Origin: RFSX01 sp965230215
GTDB lineage: Bacteria; Bacteroidota; Bacteroidia; Chitinophagales; Saprospiraceae
Assembly: GCA_965230215.1 (NCBI GenBank)
Contig: CBDDKN010000001.1
Coordinates: 806,001 to 870,000, forward strand
Length of the DNA: 64,000 nt
Direction: 5' to 3'
The notes below the pieces were generated by a model, which was not told the DNA's origin, made no database searches, and worked only from the letters and a program-made list of their open reading frames with translations. Made by a program: the position numbers and the translations under genes. Position 1 is the first letter of the stretch, and the number at the start of each line of letters is the position of its first letter. This document shows, piece after piece, positions 36,000-44,024 of the stretch.

Positions 36000-36055
36000 C
36001 TCAACTCTCAATTCTCAATTCTCAACTCTCAACTCTCAACTCTCAATTCTCAACT
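36000..36055. repeat. Heptanucleotide tandem repeat CTCAAYT, block 2 (eight units)
   Basis: Eight exact-length units CTCAACT/CTCAATT in the order C-T-T-C-C-C-T-C at the sixth base, spanning 36000-36055, followed by a degenerate CTCCATA. On the minus strand the unit is ARTTGAG. The 76 bp between blocks 1 and 2 is not repetitive. Such arrays are prone to slippage and are common as intergenic microsatellites; the block sits 89-144 bp downstream of the minus-strand gene ending at 36144, i.e. after its stop. Confidence 0.8.
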
Positions 36056-36143
36056 CTCCATATCAATCATGCCAACAATGAGCACCATCAATAAGGCTAC
36101 TATAGTTTTTAAAATCATGAGTTAACAGATTTTCATATCATAA

Positions 36144-37037
36144 CTATTCGCCTTCACTGGCTTGTTTGACAGTATCAAACCAGTTCGTCCAACTTTTACT
36201 CTTGGATTCATAAGCCTCAGGAAATGGACCACTTGCAAAAAACAATTTAGTCGTATTGTTTTCCTGGTCCTCAATCATCAAAAGCTTCTCAGAATAATGA
36301 AAGCCATCACGATCGTAATCGATATGCAAATAAGCATTGCCAAATACAGTTCCGACAAAACCAACAGCTCTTTCCCCTTCCACATCAAGTTCTAAAAAAG
36401 CTCTTGACTCAGATGTCCAATCAGAACTAAAGAAATCTTTGTGGTCAAATTTCTCTCCAAGATTTTTGAAATATTTCGTTGCACATAATGCTTCCCATAT
36501 ATCTTCTTTATTGGCATTGACAACATCTGTTGAGTAGAAGAACGGCTGCGATCCATATTGATTCAACGCTTCCTGATCAAGGAACTTGACATCGCTCATC
36601 CACGCCGATCCGTTTCCGCCATTAGCAAATCGGTAACCGACTACTGTATCTCCGCTTACCACTATGGCTTGAATGACAATTATCAACTCATCCAATCCAT
36701 TTCTATCTGAATAGATAGTAGCCACACGCGGCAAATCCATCTCTAATGCTCTGGCATCAGGATACTTTTCTGTGTCAACTTTGATGAGTGACATATTATT
36801 TGACAATTCTTCTTCAGTGGGTAAACGGTTGGAAATAGCGGGTACTTCATTAATTTTTTGAATATCCACTGGTACGAAACCAAAGTTATCAGGGCAATAC
36901 CAACCACCATATCTGTGGGGCTCTTTCTTTTCTGATTCGCAGGATTGTGATTCCTTAGCGGGTGCATCTTGACCCAAACATGAACATAAGGTAAAGAGCA
37001 ATAATAAAGTCGTAGGTAAAATAAATTTCTTAGTCAT
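36144..37037 (-). CDS. Lipoprotein, unknown
   Basis: 297 residues, lipobox CSC (LFTLCSC, then LGQDAPAKESQSCES). The mature start contains HRYGGWYCPDNFGFVPVDIQKI. Later parts (VVSGDTVVGYRFANGGNGSAWMSDVKF, EDIWEALCATKYFKNLGEKFDHKDFFSSDWTSE, LHIDYDRDGFHYSEKLLMIEDQEN) alternate strands and helices and could be an SRPBCC-like fold, which is not certain. It has a triple TGTAAA repeat 56-81 bp upstream of its ATG. Confidence 0.64.
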   Translation of the reverse strand: MTKKFILPTTLLLLFTLCSCLGQDAPAKESQSCESEKKEPHRYGGWYCPDNFGFVPVDIQKINEVPAISNRLPTEEELSNNMSLIKVDTEKYPDARALEMDLPRVATIYSDRNGLDELIIVIQAIVVSGDTVVGYRFANGGNGSAWMSDVKFLDQEALNQYGSQPFFYSTDVVNANKEDIWEALCATKYFKNLGEKFDHKDFFSSDWTSESRAFLELDVEGERAVGFVGTVFGNAYLHIDYDRDGFHYSEKLLMIEDQENNTTKLFFASGPFPEAYESKSKSWTNWFDTVKQASEGE

Positions 37038-37092
37038 CTTGATTGTTTTTTGATAAATCTATGGAGACTTATCCAAGATGATCGCTAATCAA

Positions 37093-37118
37093 TGTAAAAG
37101 ATTGTAAATGATTGTAAA
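37093..37118 (-). promoter_or_regulatory. Triple TGTAAA repeat at exact 10-bp spacing upstream of lipoprotein gene
   Basis: TGTAAA at 37093-37098, 37103-37108 and 37113-37118 (TTTACA three times on the coding strand), in an 104-bp intergenic region and 56 bp upstream of the start at 37037. It shares the 14-mer AGATTGTAAATGAT with the site at 31241. Three half-sites on the same DNA face imply cooperative binding by one regulator. Confidence 0.45.
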
Positions 37119-37141
37119 GGCCCGATAATAACTGGAAGCAA

Positions 37142-37834
37142 TCAATATTTATAGCGACTTAATAATTGACGATTGCCGTCAACTATGATCCAGGATTGCT
37201 TCAATCTGCCATTTTTATAATATTCGTATTCACGTTTGTCATGCTTGAGTACTTCTCCATTGCCATCAAGCCATTGAACTTCATCTATCAAGCCATTATC
37301 GTAATAACTAAAAACTTCAATCGCCATAGAGTTATTGGTCACAGGAGTTCTGCGTTCGATCAACCTTCCGTCTGAATTAAAAGTAAATTTCAGCTTGCGC
37401 TCAACACCTGCACGCGTTTCTCTATACCAAAAAGAGCTGTCACTCACTATCCTATCCAATTCATAAACAATGGTATCCGCTGAATTAATTATACTTACTT
37501 GCTTTTCAATTATATCTTCGGAATTGTATTGATAATCTATTTGCTCAATCTTGCCATCAGAATTGGCCTTCATAGGATTGTAGACATACAGTATCATGTC
37601 TCCATTATGATTGTACGTATGCTGCACTATTTGTTTGAGTTTCCCTTTGACATACAAGCGTGAACTCTTCGACAATCCATCACTACTTTTCTCAACCAAA
37701 CGTTTATTTCCATTTTCAGATATTTGGGTGTATTTCAATATCCCATCAAAGACATTGGCTTTGGCCCCAGAATCAACCTGAGCTTCTGATGTCACAGAAA
37801 GCAAAAGGAAACAGTATATCATTATTACTCTCAT
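37142..37834 (-). CDS. Secreted YD/YwqK-like repeat protein
   Basis: 230 residues from the ATG giving MRVIMIYCFLLLSVTSEAQ. The mature part contains repeated Y-x-x-x-G-x-[LI]-x-x-x-[WVR] motifs: YNHNGDMILYVYNP, FNSDGRLIERRTPV, YYDNGLIDEVQWLDGNGEVLKHDK and YYKNGRLKQSWII. This is the 'toxin-antitoxin YwqK'/YD-type beta motif common in Bacteroidota secreted proteins, without toxin domain. Resembles the tail of the protein at 7186-8178. Function unknown. Confidence 0.68.
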   Translation of the reverse strand: MRVIMIYCFLLLSVTSEAQVDSGAKANVFDGILKYTQISENGNKRLVEKSSDGLSKSSRLYVKGKLKQIVQHTYNHNGDMILYVYNPMKANSDGKIEQIDYQYNSEDIIEKQVSIINSADTIVYELDRIVSDSSFWYRETRAGVERKLKFTFNSDGRLIERRTPVTNNSMAIEVFSYYDNGLIDEVQWLDGNGEVLKHDKREYEYYKNGRLKQSWIIVDGNRQLLSRYKY

Positions 37835-37894
37835 ATCCAATTAAAGCATTCCTCCATTTAAAGAATCAAATGACCGTTTTGCCATCAGCAGCTC

Positions 37895-38581
37895 CTACAT
37901 GCAGTTTAATAATTTGTCCTCACCATCCTCATAAATACTATTCAAGGTGGTTTCATAATCTATCAATAGCTTGATATGCTGTAGCATGTTCTCATTATTG
38001 ATGCCGCTTTCTCTTGCGCCAATGAAGTAATCAAACAATTCCTTATTGTTGATGCGCACTTCATTTGTAATGTTCTCGAGGGTTTCCAGGTACATCAAGC
38101 AGTTAAAATCAAATGAGCTTAGAATGCCGCTACTCTTGAGCGTCTTAAGACTGATTGTGGTTAGCTCAAAATGCGGGAAACTCAAATCCAGATTGATCTC
38201 TCCGTCATAATTATAGACGCCTTTGCTCACATAACTGGAGTCTTCCAGAATAAAGATATCAGGATACTTCTTACGTATGGCATAACACTTATCGACAGGT
38301 GCGATAAGCTCATCATTCTCGTCCATGTACTCTCCGAGGAATTCCATAATCTCCAGAAGCTGGGTATGCACATCTATAACCGGAGATATTTTTTCCTTGT
38401 TGGAATTGATCTCAGCCAGGATGTTATCAATGGCGATTTCTTTTTGTTTGACCAATTTATTTGAAGCTATCTTCTCATTGAGGTATAAAGCCACAAATAC
38501 ACCGATAAGCGTAGCTGTCAAAGTAATCACCCAATTGTTGGCGAGTATACGTGAGTAGTTGATGCGTTTACCATTTGCCAT
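37895..38581 (-). CDS. Single-pass membrane protein with coiled-coil, unknown
   Basis: 228 residues: one hydrophobic helix (residues 15-33, WVITLTATLIGVFVALYLN) after a basic N-terminus, then a Lys/Glu/Asn-rich helix (KLVKQKEIAIDNILAEINSNKEKI) and an extracytoplasmic domain. The layout is reminiscent of the DUF6090 proteins of Bacteroidota, which also start with a TM helix followed by 'E-I-x-x-N-x-x-x-I' helices, but the match is not firm. No motif points to a function. Confidence 0.64.
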   Translation of the reverse strand: MANGKRINYSRILANNWVITLTATLIGVFVALYLNEKIASNKLVKQKEIAIDNILAEINSNKEKISPVIDVHTQLLEIMEFLGEYMDENDELIAPVDKCYAIRKKYPDIFILEDSSYVSKGVYNYDGEINLDLSFPHFELTTISLKTLKSSGILSSFDFNCLMYLETLENITNEVRINNKELFDYFIGARESGINNENMLQHIKLLIDYETTLNSIYEDGEDKLLNCM

Positions 38582-38667
38582 AGCTGAATATTAGTAGAAT
38601 ACAATGTAAGGATTATAATCAAATCATAAATTGTATACAGCGACACTCACTACAGGAAGGATTAGAT

Positions 38668-39825
38668 CTAAGGCAACAATAATGAACTATCACCATAACT
38701 TAAAAAGCGATAATCATTGTTCAGTGCCTCATTATATACATTCCGCCAATCATCTCCAATGAAAGCAGCAATAAGCAGAATCAATGTCGAATTGGGCATG
38801 TGATAATTGGTTACAAGTCCATCACACATCCGGAATGTATACCCGGGATATAAGAATATTTCTGTCTGCCCTCTCAGTTGATTGAGACCCGACTCTTTCA
38901 TATATGCCAATACATTCCCGATAGCTTTTGCTCGATCTATAGCGGTTAATGTATAGGGGTCTTCTTTTTTGATATAAAAATCCTTGTTACCATTTTCAAG
39001 TCTCGCTCCAAACCAATATAAACTTTCGAGAGTGCGCATGGATGTGGTACCAACCGCAATTGTCTGAGAGCTATTGAGCAGAGATTCTATTGTATGTTGA
39101 TGGATTAAGACCTGTTCATTATGCATAGGGTGCTCACTGATATCCTTGGCTTTTATGGGTTGGAATGTTCCGGCTGAAACATGCAGCGTGAGGTATTCAA
39201 TATTGACGCCTTTCCTTTCTATTTCATCCAGTATCTTATCGGTAAAGTGTAGGCCAGCTGTAGGAGCAGCAACGGCCCCATCTGTTTTGGAGTAAACGGT
39301 TTGATAACGATCTTTATCCTCTTCAGAAACCTCACGATGAATATATGGGGGCAAAGGTATTTTGCCAATTTCGGTAAGCAGTTGACTGAAGGTCATGCCT
39401 TCCCAGTTGAATGTCACATCATCATCGCCCGTACGCGTAGCGGTGAAATTGAGTTCCTTATTTGTCAATAAAGTACCATGCTTCCATTTCCTGGCATTGC
39501 CAATCATACACTTCCACGTGCATGTACTTTCGCTCAACATCACTTGTTCATGTGCTCTGGAAGGTCTTAATGGCTCAAGAAGAAATATCTCAATACGGGC
39601 CCCCGTTTCCTTGTGCAGGATAATTCGGGCAGGTATAACTTTGGTGTCATTAAAAACCAAGGTGGCATCTGAGGAAAGGTAATCTGATATTTCTCCAAAT
39701 CGATGATGGTGAATAGCACCTTTCTCATAAACCAGCAATTTGGATGTGCCCCTTTCCTTTGGTGGATGTTTGGCAATCCTTGATTCAGGAAGCGAATACG
39801 TGTAATCGTTTAAATCCAGACTCAT
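38668..39825 (-). CDS. queA: S-adenosylmethionine:tRNA ribosyltransferase-isomerase family protein (QueA-like, long form)
   Basis: About 385 residues starting MSLDLNDYTYSLPESRIA; the upstream TTG would add an unsupported tail. QueA signatures: PPKERGTSKLLVY, LVFNDTKVIPARI, AVAAPTAGLHFTDKIL (the conserved 'P-T-A-G-L-H-F-[ST]') and GTFQPIKAKDISEHPMHNEQVLI, plus the SGLNQLRGQTEIFLYPGYTFRMCDGLVTNYHMPNSTLILLIAAF end. QueA makes epoxyqueuosine on tRNA from SAM. The chain is about 30 residues longer than typical 350-residue QueA and resembles the second, longer QueA-like paralogue in many Bacteroidota, so this may not be the sole queuosine enzyme. Confidence 0.88.
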   Translation of the reverse strand: MSLDLNDYTYSLPESRIAKHPPKERGTSKLLVYEKGAIHHHRFGEISDYLSSDATLVFNDTKVIPARIILHKETGARIEIFLLEPLRPSRAHEQVMLSESTCTWKCMIGNARKWKHGTLLTNKELNFTATRTGDDDVTFNWEGMTFSQLLTEIGKIPLPPYIHREVSEEDKDRYQTVYSKTDGAVAAPTAGLHFTDKILDEIERKGVNIEYLTLHVSAGTFQPIKAKDISEHPMHNEQVLIHQHTIESLLNSSQTIAVGTTSMRTLESLYWFGARLENGNKDFYIKKEDPYTLTAIDRAKAIGNVLAYMKESGLNQLRGQTEIFLYPGYTFRMCDGLVTNYHMPNSTLILLIAAFIGDDWRNVYNEALNNDYRFLSYGDSSLLLP

Positions 39826-39868
39826 AGAATTATAATCATTTGGGAATTTCTTATGCAACTCAATTATT

Positions 39869-40333
39869 TCACCTTTTGAACCTTATGGGCATGGTATATA
39901 AAACATCAACAGGACCATTCTCACCCTGACCCGGGATCCACCGCTCTTTCATTTCATTCATGTCCTCAAAAACAGCCAAAGAGGCTTCTCCACAACCATA
40001 GCCTATATCTTGCAAAAGTTTGAAATCGCTTAGGTATCCTTCCTTGGAAACTATAAACTGAACCACACAGGTACCTTCAATATTATTTCTTCTGGCTTCT
40101 TTGGGATACTTGAGCTTTTTGGAAATATATCGCAGCAAAAGCTCTTTCGAACATGAATCTTTCTCCCTGATTGTCGCTTCAAGATCTTCACAACCGGGAA
40201 ACCTAGGAAATACTTTGACAACTTCGAACTTGGGTGAATCACCTGATGAGTTTGAATTCTCCTGGGCAGCCACAAATGATAAGCTGCAGCATGTCATCAA
40301 AATTATGAGCAACACATTCATGGCTATTTTCAT
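39869..40333 (-). CDS. Periplasmic TonB C-terminal-domain protein
   Basis: 154 residues with a signal peptide (MKIAMNVLLIILMTCCSLSFVAAQ). The domain has the TonB_C features of Bacteroidota: FPRFPGCEDL, YPKEARRNNIEGTCVVQFIVSKEGYLSDFKLLQDIGYGCGEASLAVFE and WIPGQGENGPVDVLYTMPIRFK, including the Y-P-x-x-A-x-x-x-x-x-x-G-x-v-x-v-x-F-x-v core. It lacks the usual Pro-rich periplasmic span and membrane anchor of energy transducers, so it is probably a soluble or truncated partner rather than a working TonB. Confidence 0.85.
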   Translation of the reverse strand: MKIAMNVLLIILMTCCSLSFVAAQENSNSSGDSPKFEVVKVFPRFPGCEDLEATIREKDSCSKELLLRYISKKLKYPKEARRNNIEGTCVVQFIVSKEGYLSDFKLLQDIGYGCGEASLAVFEDMNEMKERWIPGQGENGPVDVLYTMPIRFKR

Positions 40334-40499
40334 TATTGGAAAGATTAATCTATAAGGTTATAGTCTGAATTAATTTACAAAACGAAGTTGAGCAAATGTA
40401 TTAGGTATTATCGAATTTAATTTTCAATAAGGTTTGGGCATGAAAGCTCCAATGCGAATGTAAGTTTTTTAAGTTTCCATCTTGAATAAAACCTAGATA

Positions 40500-42065
40500 T
40501 TAATCAATATAGAACTCATAATTGTATTTAATCACTTTGGATTCGCCGGGTTCAAGACTTACAATCCATTTGACTTGGCTCAGGTAATTGGGTGAATTGA
40601 ACGGATGCCGCTGACTGATCAATTCATACTCTTTAGGACTATTGTCCAGCACACCATTTATCTCGGAATTGATATGCAATTCAATAGCTTGGCTATTATA
40701 ATTGGCTATTCTTATTGATCCTTCGATGAATGATTTATAATAACCACGATCCCAGTAATAGGTCTCCTCATCTTCCTGACCTATAATAATCTCAGTATTG
40801 CTAATCTGTATTTCATTATTTTCAGAAAGCTTGACAGTCCCCTTGGAAGAGGCTGGAACAAAGTTCATTTTGGATTGCGACAGCGGAATTTGGGATGAGT
40901 GCTTGTCATCGAATATCAACACTGGACCTTCTCCAATAAGTGTACTGGTTGTATTGTCGATTAGTATGCTGTGATAAACAACAGCATCAGTATCATTGTG
41001 TTTCTCCCAGTTGTAAAAATTCCCATTGTCATTCTTACTATCCAAATTACATTCATATATGTGCTCATATGCCACTTCATGTTCATAGATATCATATAAA
41101 GCCCTGGCATTCTTTCCCAGATTTACATTATTGATGGTATGAACCTGAAAATCGTGGAATCGCTCCTGTTCTTGATTATCAGCATAGGCCACAACTGCGA
41201 TTTCATTCAACATTCCCGAACTTCCGGCATAATGAGAGTTTTTATTCTTATCACTTTCATAATACGGATCAAGCTTGTTGTTATAATCAATTAAATCCAT
41301 CAAAAACTCATGATATAGAAACTGTGGGCTGCCGACTATAAAATCAACAGTGGTGTTGCTCAATGACTCGCTGTCATTGATCAGCTCAGCTTGTAGACTG
41401 AGTCTGGCAGTCTTGTCATCCCCTAATACCAATCTGTAAACAGGATTCCAGGAAATACCTTTTTGCAAATAAGATAAAGTCAAATGCTTTATACCACTAT
41501 CATCGAAATGGAGGATCAGTTCTGATTTATTGTTTATATCATTGATAAGTCGACCATATGCATCATGTGACTTGACATCCTCAACAAGCTCGGTCTTATT
41601 CTTGTCGAATTCAAATTTATCTGGGAACCGATACGTTAGAATATCATCAAAACTGATTATAACTTCTGTATCAGATTTGATCATTACGTGACGTGGCATT
41701 ACTTCCAATAGTTTACCAGAATATATTTCCCGGCTAGTCTGCAAATCAATACTATTGCCGATGTTTTGCCTTAAAATAGCATACACATTAACATCAATTG
41801 TCCTTTCTGTCTTGACATTGTTTCGAGACGAAATATAACTGAAGGAGTTATCTTTGGATGTGATAAACAAAGTTCCAAAGCGTGGCACAGGAAGCTTTTC
41901 ACCTCGCAAAACAAATTCCTTATTCTCTACTGATACTATTCCCGTTTTTTCAACAAATGAATTCCCGTCAGTAAAAACAGACAACCTGTTTGTTTCAAGT
42001 CCTTTCTGTGCTGGCAAACCGATAAAAAGTACTAAAAAACCGTATAATGTAATTAATCTCTTCAT
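40500..42065 (-). CDS. DUF4139 domain-containing secreted protein
   Basis: 521 residues, signal peptide ending IGLPAQ. DUF4139 is recognised by LILHFDDSGIKHLTLSYLQKGISWNPVYRLVLGDDKTARLSLQAELINDSESLSNTTVDFIVGSP (Y-L-x-x-G-[IL]-x-W-x-P-x-Y-x-[LV]). The C-terminus returns to the same fold with WVSLEPGESKVIKYNYEFYI. DUF4139 proteins are exported and of unknown role. It lies 18 bp downstream of the GLPGLI-like gene at 42084 and is probably cotranscribed with it. Confidence 0.8.
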   Translation of the reverse strand: MKRLITLYGFLVLFIGLPAQKGLETNRLSVFTDGNSFVEKTGIVSVENKEFVLRGEKLPVPRFGTLFITSKDNSFSYISSRNNVKTERTIDVNVYAILRQNIGNSIDLQTSREIYSGKLLEVMPRHVMIKSDTEVIISFDDILTYRFPDKFEFDKNKTELVEDVKSHDAYGRLINDINNKSELILHFDDSGIKHLTLSYLQKGISWNPVYRLVLGDDKTARLSLQAELINDSESLSNTTVDFIVGSPQFLYHEFLMDLIDYNNKLDPYYESDKNKNSHYAGSSGMLNEIAVVAYADNQEQERFHDFQVHTINNVNLGKNARALYDIYEHEVAYEHIYECNLDSKNDNGNFYNWEKHNDTDAVVYHSILIDNTTSTLIGEGPVLIFDDKHSSQIPLSQSKMNFVPASSKGTVKLSENNEIQISNTEIIIGQEDEETYYWDRGYYKSFIEGSIRIANYNSQAIELHINSEINGVLDNSPKEYELISQRHPFNSPNYLSQVKWIVSLEPGESKVIKYNYEFYID

Positions 42066-42083
42066 AAGCTGTACTTTATCTGG

Positions 42084-42683
42084 TCAATTCAAAACAAACA
42101 CATCCTCATCCACAAGGGCAAATTCTACGGACTTTGCAAGCCTTGTTATGTACAGGGTCTTACCATGTGGCGTTTGATAGACCTCTACAGACTTCAAGGC
42201 AATTTTGGAATTCGGACTCGCCAAAATAACTGTGGGTGCCTTACAAGCTTTTGGCAATACGTAAGGTAGCTTACCCGTCGTCCATATCTGCGCATCCATT
42301 TCTAATTTATAGCTTATTCCCCAATAAGTCCTAAGCTTATAAAGTTCTTGGCGACATTCCAACTCACAAAATTTCTTTTTTGCAGTCTTAGACACAACAT
42401 ATTCCTCCAAGAGACTAATGCCTTTATACGGTGTTTTGATATACACACCATTATTTTTACGGAATACAAAACCGGGGTGCGTTTCAAAGAGGTAAATTTC
42501 TGAGCTATGTATGATCGTATCTTCAAAATGACTTGAGATGTCTATTCTGAGTTTACCATTAGCAAAATGATACACCTCCTCTCCTATCAAGCGGTCTTCG
42601 GAAAACTTTTCATAAACAATGGTTCCACAGAAATAATTTTCCTGCAAGGGTAAAATAAAAAATAAGAAGAAGAGGTATATCAT
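42084..42683 (-). CDS. Secreted protein, GLPGLI/DUF4412-like
   Basis: 199 residues. Short signal peptide (MIYLFFLFFILPLQENYF) followed by CGTIVYEKFSEDRLIGEEVYHFANGKLRIDIS, which resembles the start of GLPGLI/DUF4412-type Bacteroidota proteins ('G-x-I-x-Y-x-x-x-x', 'N-x-K-x-R-[IV]'). The middle has DAQIWTTGKLPYVLPKACKAPTVI, a 'A-W-[FY]-T-x-x-[IL]-P' variant (QIWTTGKLP), the characteristic GLPGLI-family motif. Operon partner of the DUF4139 gene. Confidence 0.7.
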   Translation of the reverse strand: MIYLFFLFFILPLQENYFCGTIVYEKFSEDRLIGEEVYHFANGKLRIDISSHFEDTIIHSSEIYLFETHPGFVFRKNNGVYIKTPYKGISLLEEYVVSKTAKKKFCELECRQELYKLRTYWGISYKLEMDAQIWTTGKLPYVLPKACKAPTVILASPNSKIALKSVEVYQTPHGKTLYITRLAKSVEFALVDEDVFVLN

Positions 42684-42694
42684 CTTAATCCAAG

Positions 42695-43287
42695 CTATAA
42701 ATCTAGTGGAGGCTTAGCAGCAGGCACAACATTGTCCACTGGATCGACACTCATTAAGTATGCATACATGGCTGATAAGTCATCATCTGACATTTCAGCA
42801 TAACTCATCCAAGGCATAGGTGGCAGTAGCATTCGACCATTTTCAAGGCCTTTGTATTTGCCTTTGGTCATAGCTGTCTTAAATTGTTCCTCGGTCCAGT
42901 TTCCAATACCCGTATCGTGCGGCGTCAGGTTACCAGCAAAAGAAATACCCCAAGGTCCAGCTGCAGCTGTGAGATCGGGATAAAACATTGCAAAACCTTC
43001 TTTTATAAGTTTACTGTCAAATTCTACGACCGGTCTGTCTGATGGATATCCTGACAGCATCAGTTCGGGAATTATTTCGGGTCCACGTTCACCCATTCGT
43101 TTAGGAGAATGGCAGTCATTGCAGCCTATGATCCCACAAGATATTTGCCATGAGCAATTTTATCTTCCTGACTCATTTCTACTGCTTCTACTATGCTGTC
43201 TTGCGATTGGTTGCTGTTAGAATTACACGAGCTTAACCCTATCATAACAAGAAATGCTGCTAGAACTAAAAGTTGGTTGTTTTTCAT
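42695..43287 (-). pseudogene. Frameshifted c-type cytochrome lipoprotein
   Basis: The gene starts with MKNNQLLVLAAFLVMIGLSSC (lipobox LSSC) and runs to HGKYLVG, where a TAG ends the frame. In the other frame the protein continues at IIGCNDCHSPKRMGERGPE, which carries the CxxCH haem site, and goes on to the C-terminal helix MPWMSYAEMSDDDLSAMYAYL with the distal Met ligand. One extra G in the GTGGG run (forward-strand CCC, 43133-43135) would restore GTG GGG ATC and give a continuous 198-residue monohaem cytochrome. An open frame from 43096 alone lacks both the CxxCH and a signal peptide. Cause (mutation, slippage or assembly error) is unresolved. Confidence 0.8.
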
Positions 43288-43362
43288 AGTCTTGCTTTTT
43301 ATGTCGTGAGTACAAAGTTTTTATGCTTATAACTTTCATTTGCTTCCTGAGCAAATAAAGGA

Positions 43363-43953
43363 TTACTTCGAATCATTTAAGCCTTTCAGAATAAGTCGTA
43401 TTCCCCATCTCAAAAGATCTTTTGATTCATCATTATTCAATCCACATACATCTTTTGTGACAATAAATGGTTCAACTCCCATGAGCACTGTCAGCAGATT
43501 GGACAGATCTTCTCTTTCTTTCTTTGAAAAACTCGTATCCGCCAGAACCAATTGCAGTGTTTTCTTTCGACGTGCTCCCCTCTTAATCGAAGAGGGCTGA
43601 GATCCCAAAACAGCACTCAGATATTTTCGGAATAATTGCTCATTATCAATCGTCAGATTGTTATAGTATTCCTGAATGTCCAGTACTTTGTCGAAGAAAG
43701 TATCACAATCCAAATCTGCATATATCGTTTCAGGGCTTAGTGTATTCACATCAAGTCCTGCTTCAGCTGACAATACATCGACATTCGAAAAATATCTGTA
43801 AATGGTAGCCCTTGAAATACCTGAGTGTTTGGCGACGTCTTCAAGATTTATATCATAACCATTATTCAGAAAATGCTGTGCACTTTTCAGGATCTTACTT
43901 CTTGTTTCAGACTTCTGATTGACGCGACCTTTCTTTAAATAATCATCACTCAT
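43363..43953 (-). CDS. TetR/AcrR-family transcriptional regulator
   Basis: 196 residues. The N-terminal DNA-binding region is KSETRSKILKSAQHFLNNGYDINLEDVAKHSGISRATIYRYFSNVDVL, the TetR helix-turn-helix (residues about 19-65). The C-terminal effector domain is not informative. It sits divergent from the cupin gene with two identical 16-bp palindromes in the 71-bp intergenic space, one overlapping its own start codon, so it should repress itself and the cupin. The ligand is unknown. Confidence 0.9.
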   Translation of the reverse strand: MSDDYLKKGRVNQKSETRSKILKSAQHFLNNGYDINLEDVAKHSGISRATIYRYFSNVDVLSAEAGLDVNTLSPETIYADLDCDTFFDKVLDIQEYYNNLTIDNEQLFRKYLSAVLGSQPSSIKRGARRKKTLQLVLADTSFSKKEREDLSNLLTVLMGVEPFIVTKDVCGLNNDESKDLLRWGIRLILKGLNDSK

Positions 43954-43968
43954 GAGACAAATATCTCA
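43953..43968. promoter_or_regulatory. TetR operator copy 1: TGAGACAAATATCTCA
   Basis: Exact 16-bp inverted repeat (TGAGA-N6-TCTCA) overlapping the ATG of the TetR gene. An identical copy lies 52 bp away. Binding here would block transcription start and ribosome access of the regulator's own gene. Confidence 0.78.
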
Positions 43969-43973
43969 TATTG

Positions 43974-44004
43974 TTTGGTAAAATCAAAACAATGACCTAC
44001 TTTG
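43974..44004 (+). promoter_or_regulatory. Likely cupin promoter between twin operators
   Basis: TTTG (43974-43977) followed 20 bp later by TACTTTG (43998-44004), a one-base-short variant of TAnnTTTG. The second operator begins at 44005, exactly where the transcript should start, a layout suited to repression. Confidence 0.5.
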
Positions 44005-44020
44005 TGAGACAAATATCTCA
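44005..44020. promoter_or_regulatory. TetR operator copy 2: TGAGACAAATATCTCA
   Basis: Identical to the copy at 43953-43968; the 52-bp centre spacing is close to five helical turns. It ends 4 bp before the chosen ATG of the cupin gene (44025) and covers its presumed transcription start. Confidence 0.78.
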
Positions 44021-44024
44021 TAAA

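Noticed and set aside
35889..36055. CRISPR array
   Set aside because: The unit is 7 bp and continuous with no spacers; no cas genes are present.
43060..43096. A separate 133-residue cytochrome gene starting at 43096
   Set aside because: It would lack the haem-binding CxxCH and a signal peptide, both of which lie just upstream in another frame, so it is the 3' part of a frameshifted gene.
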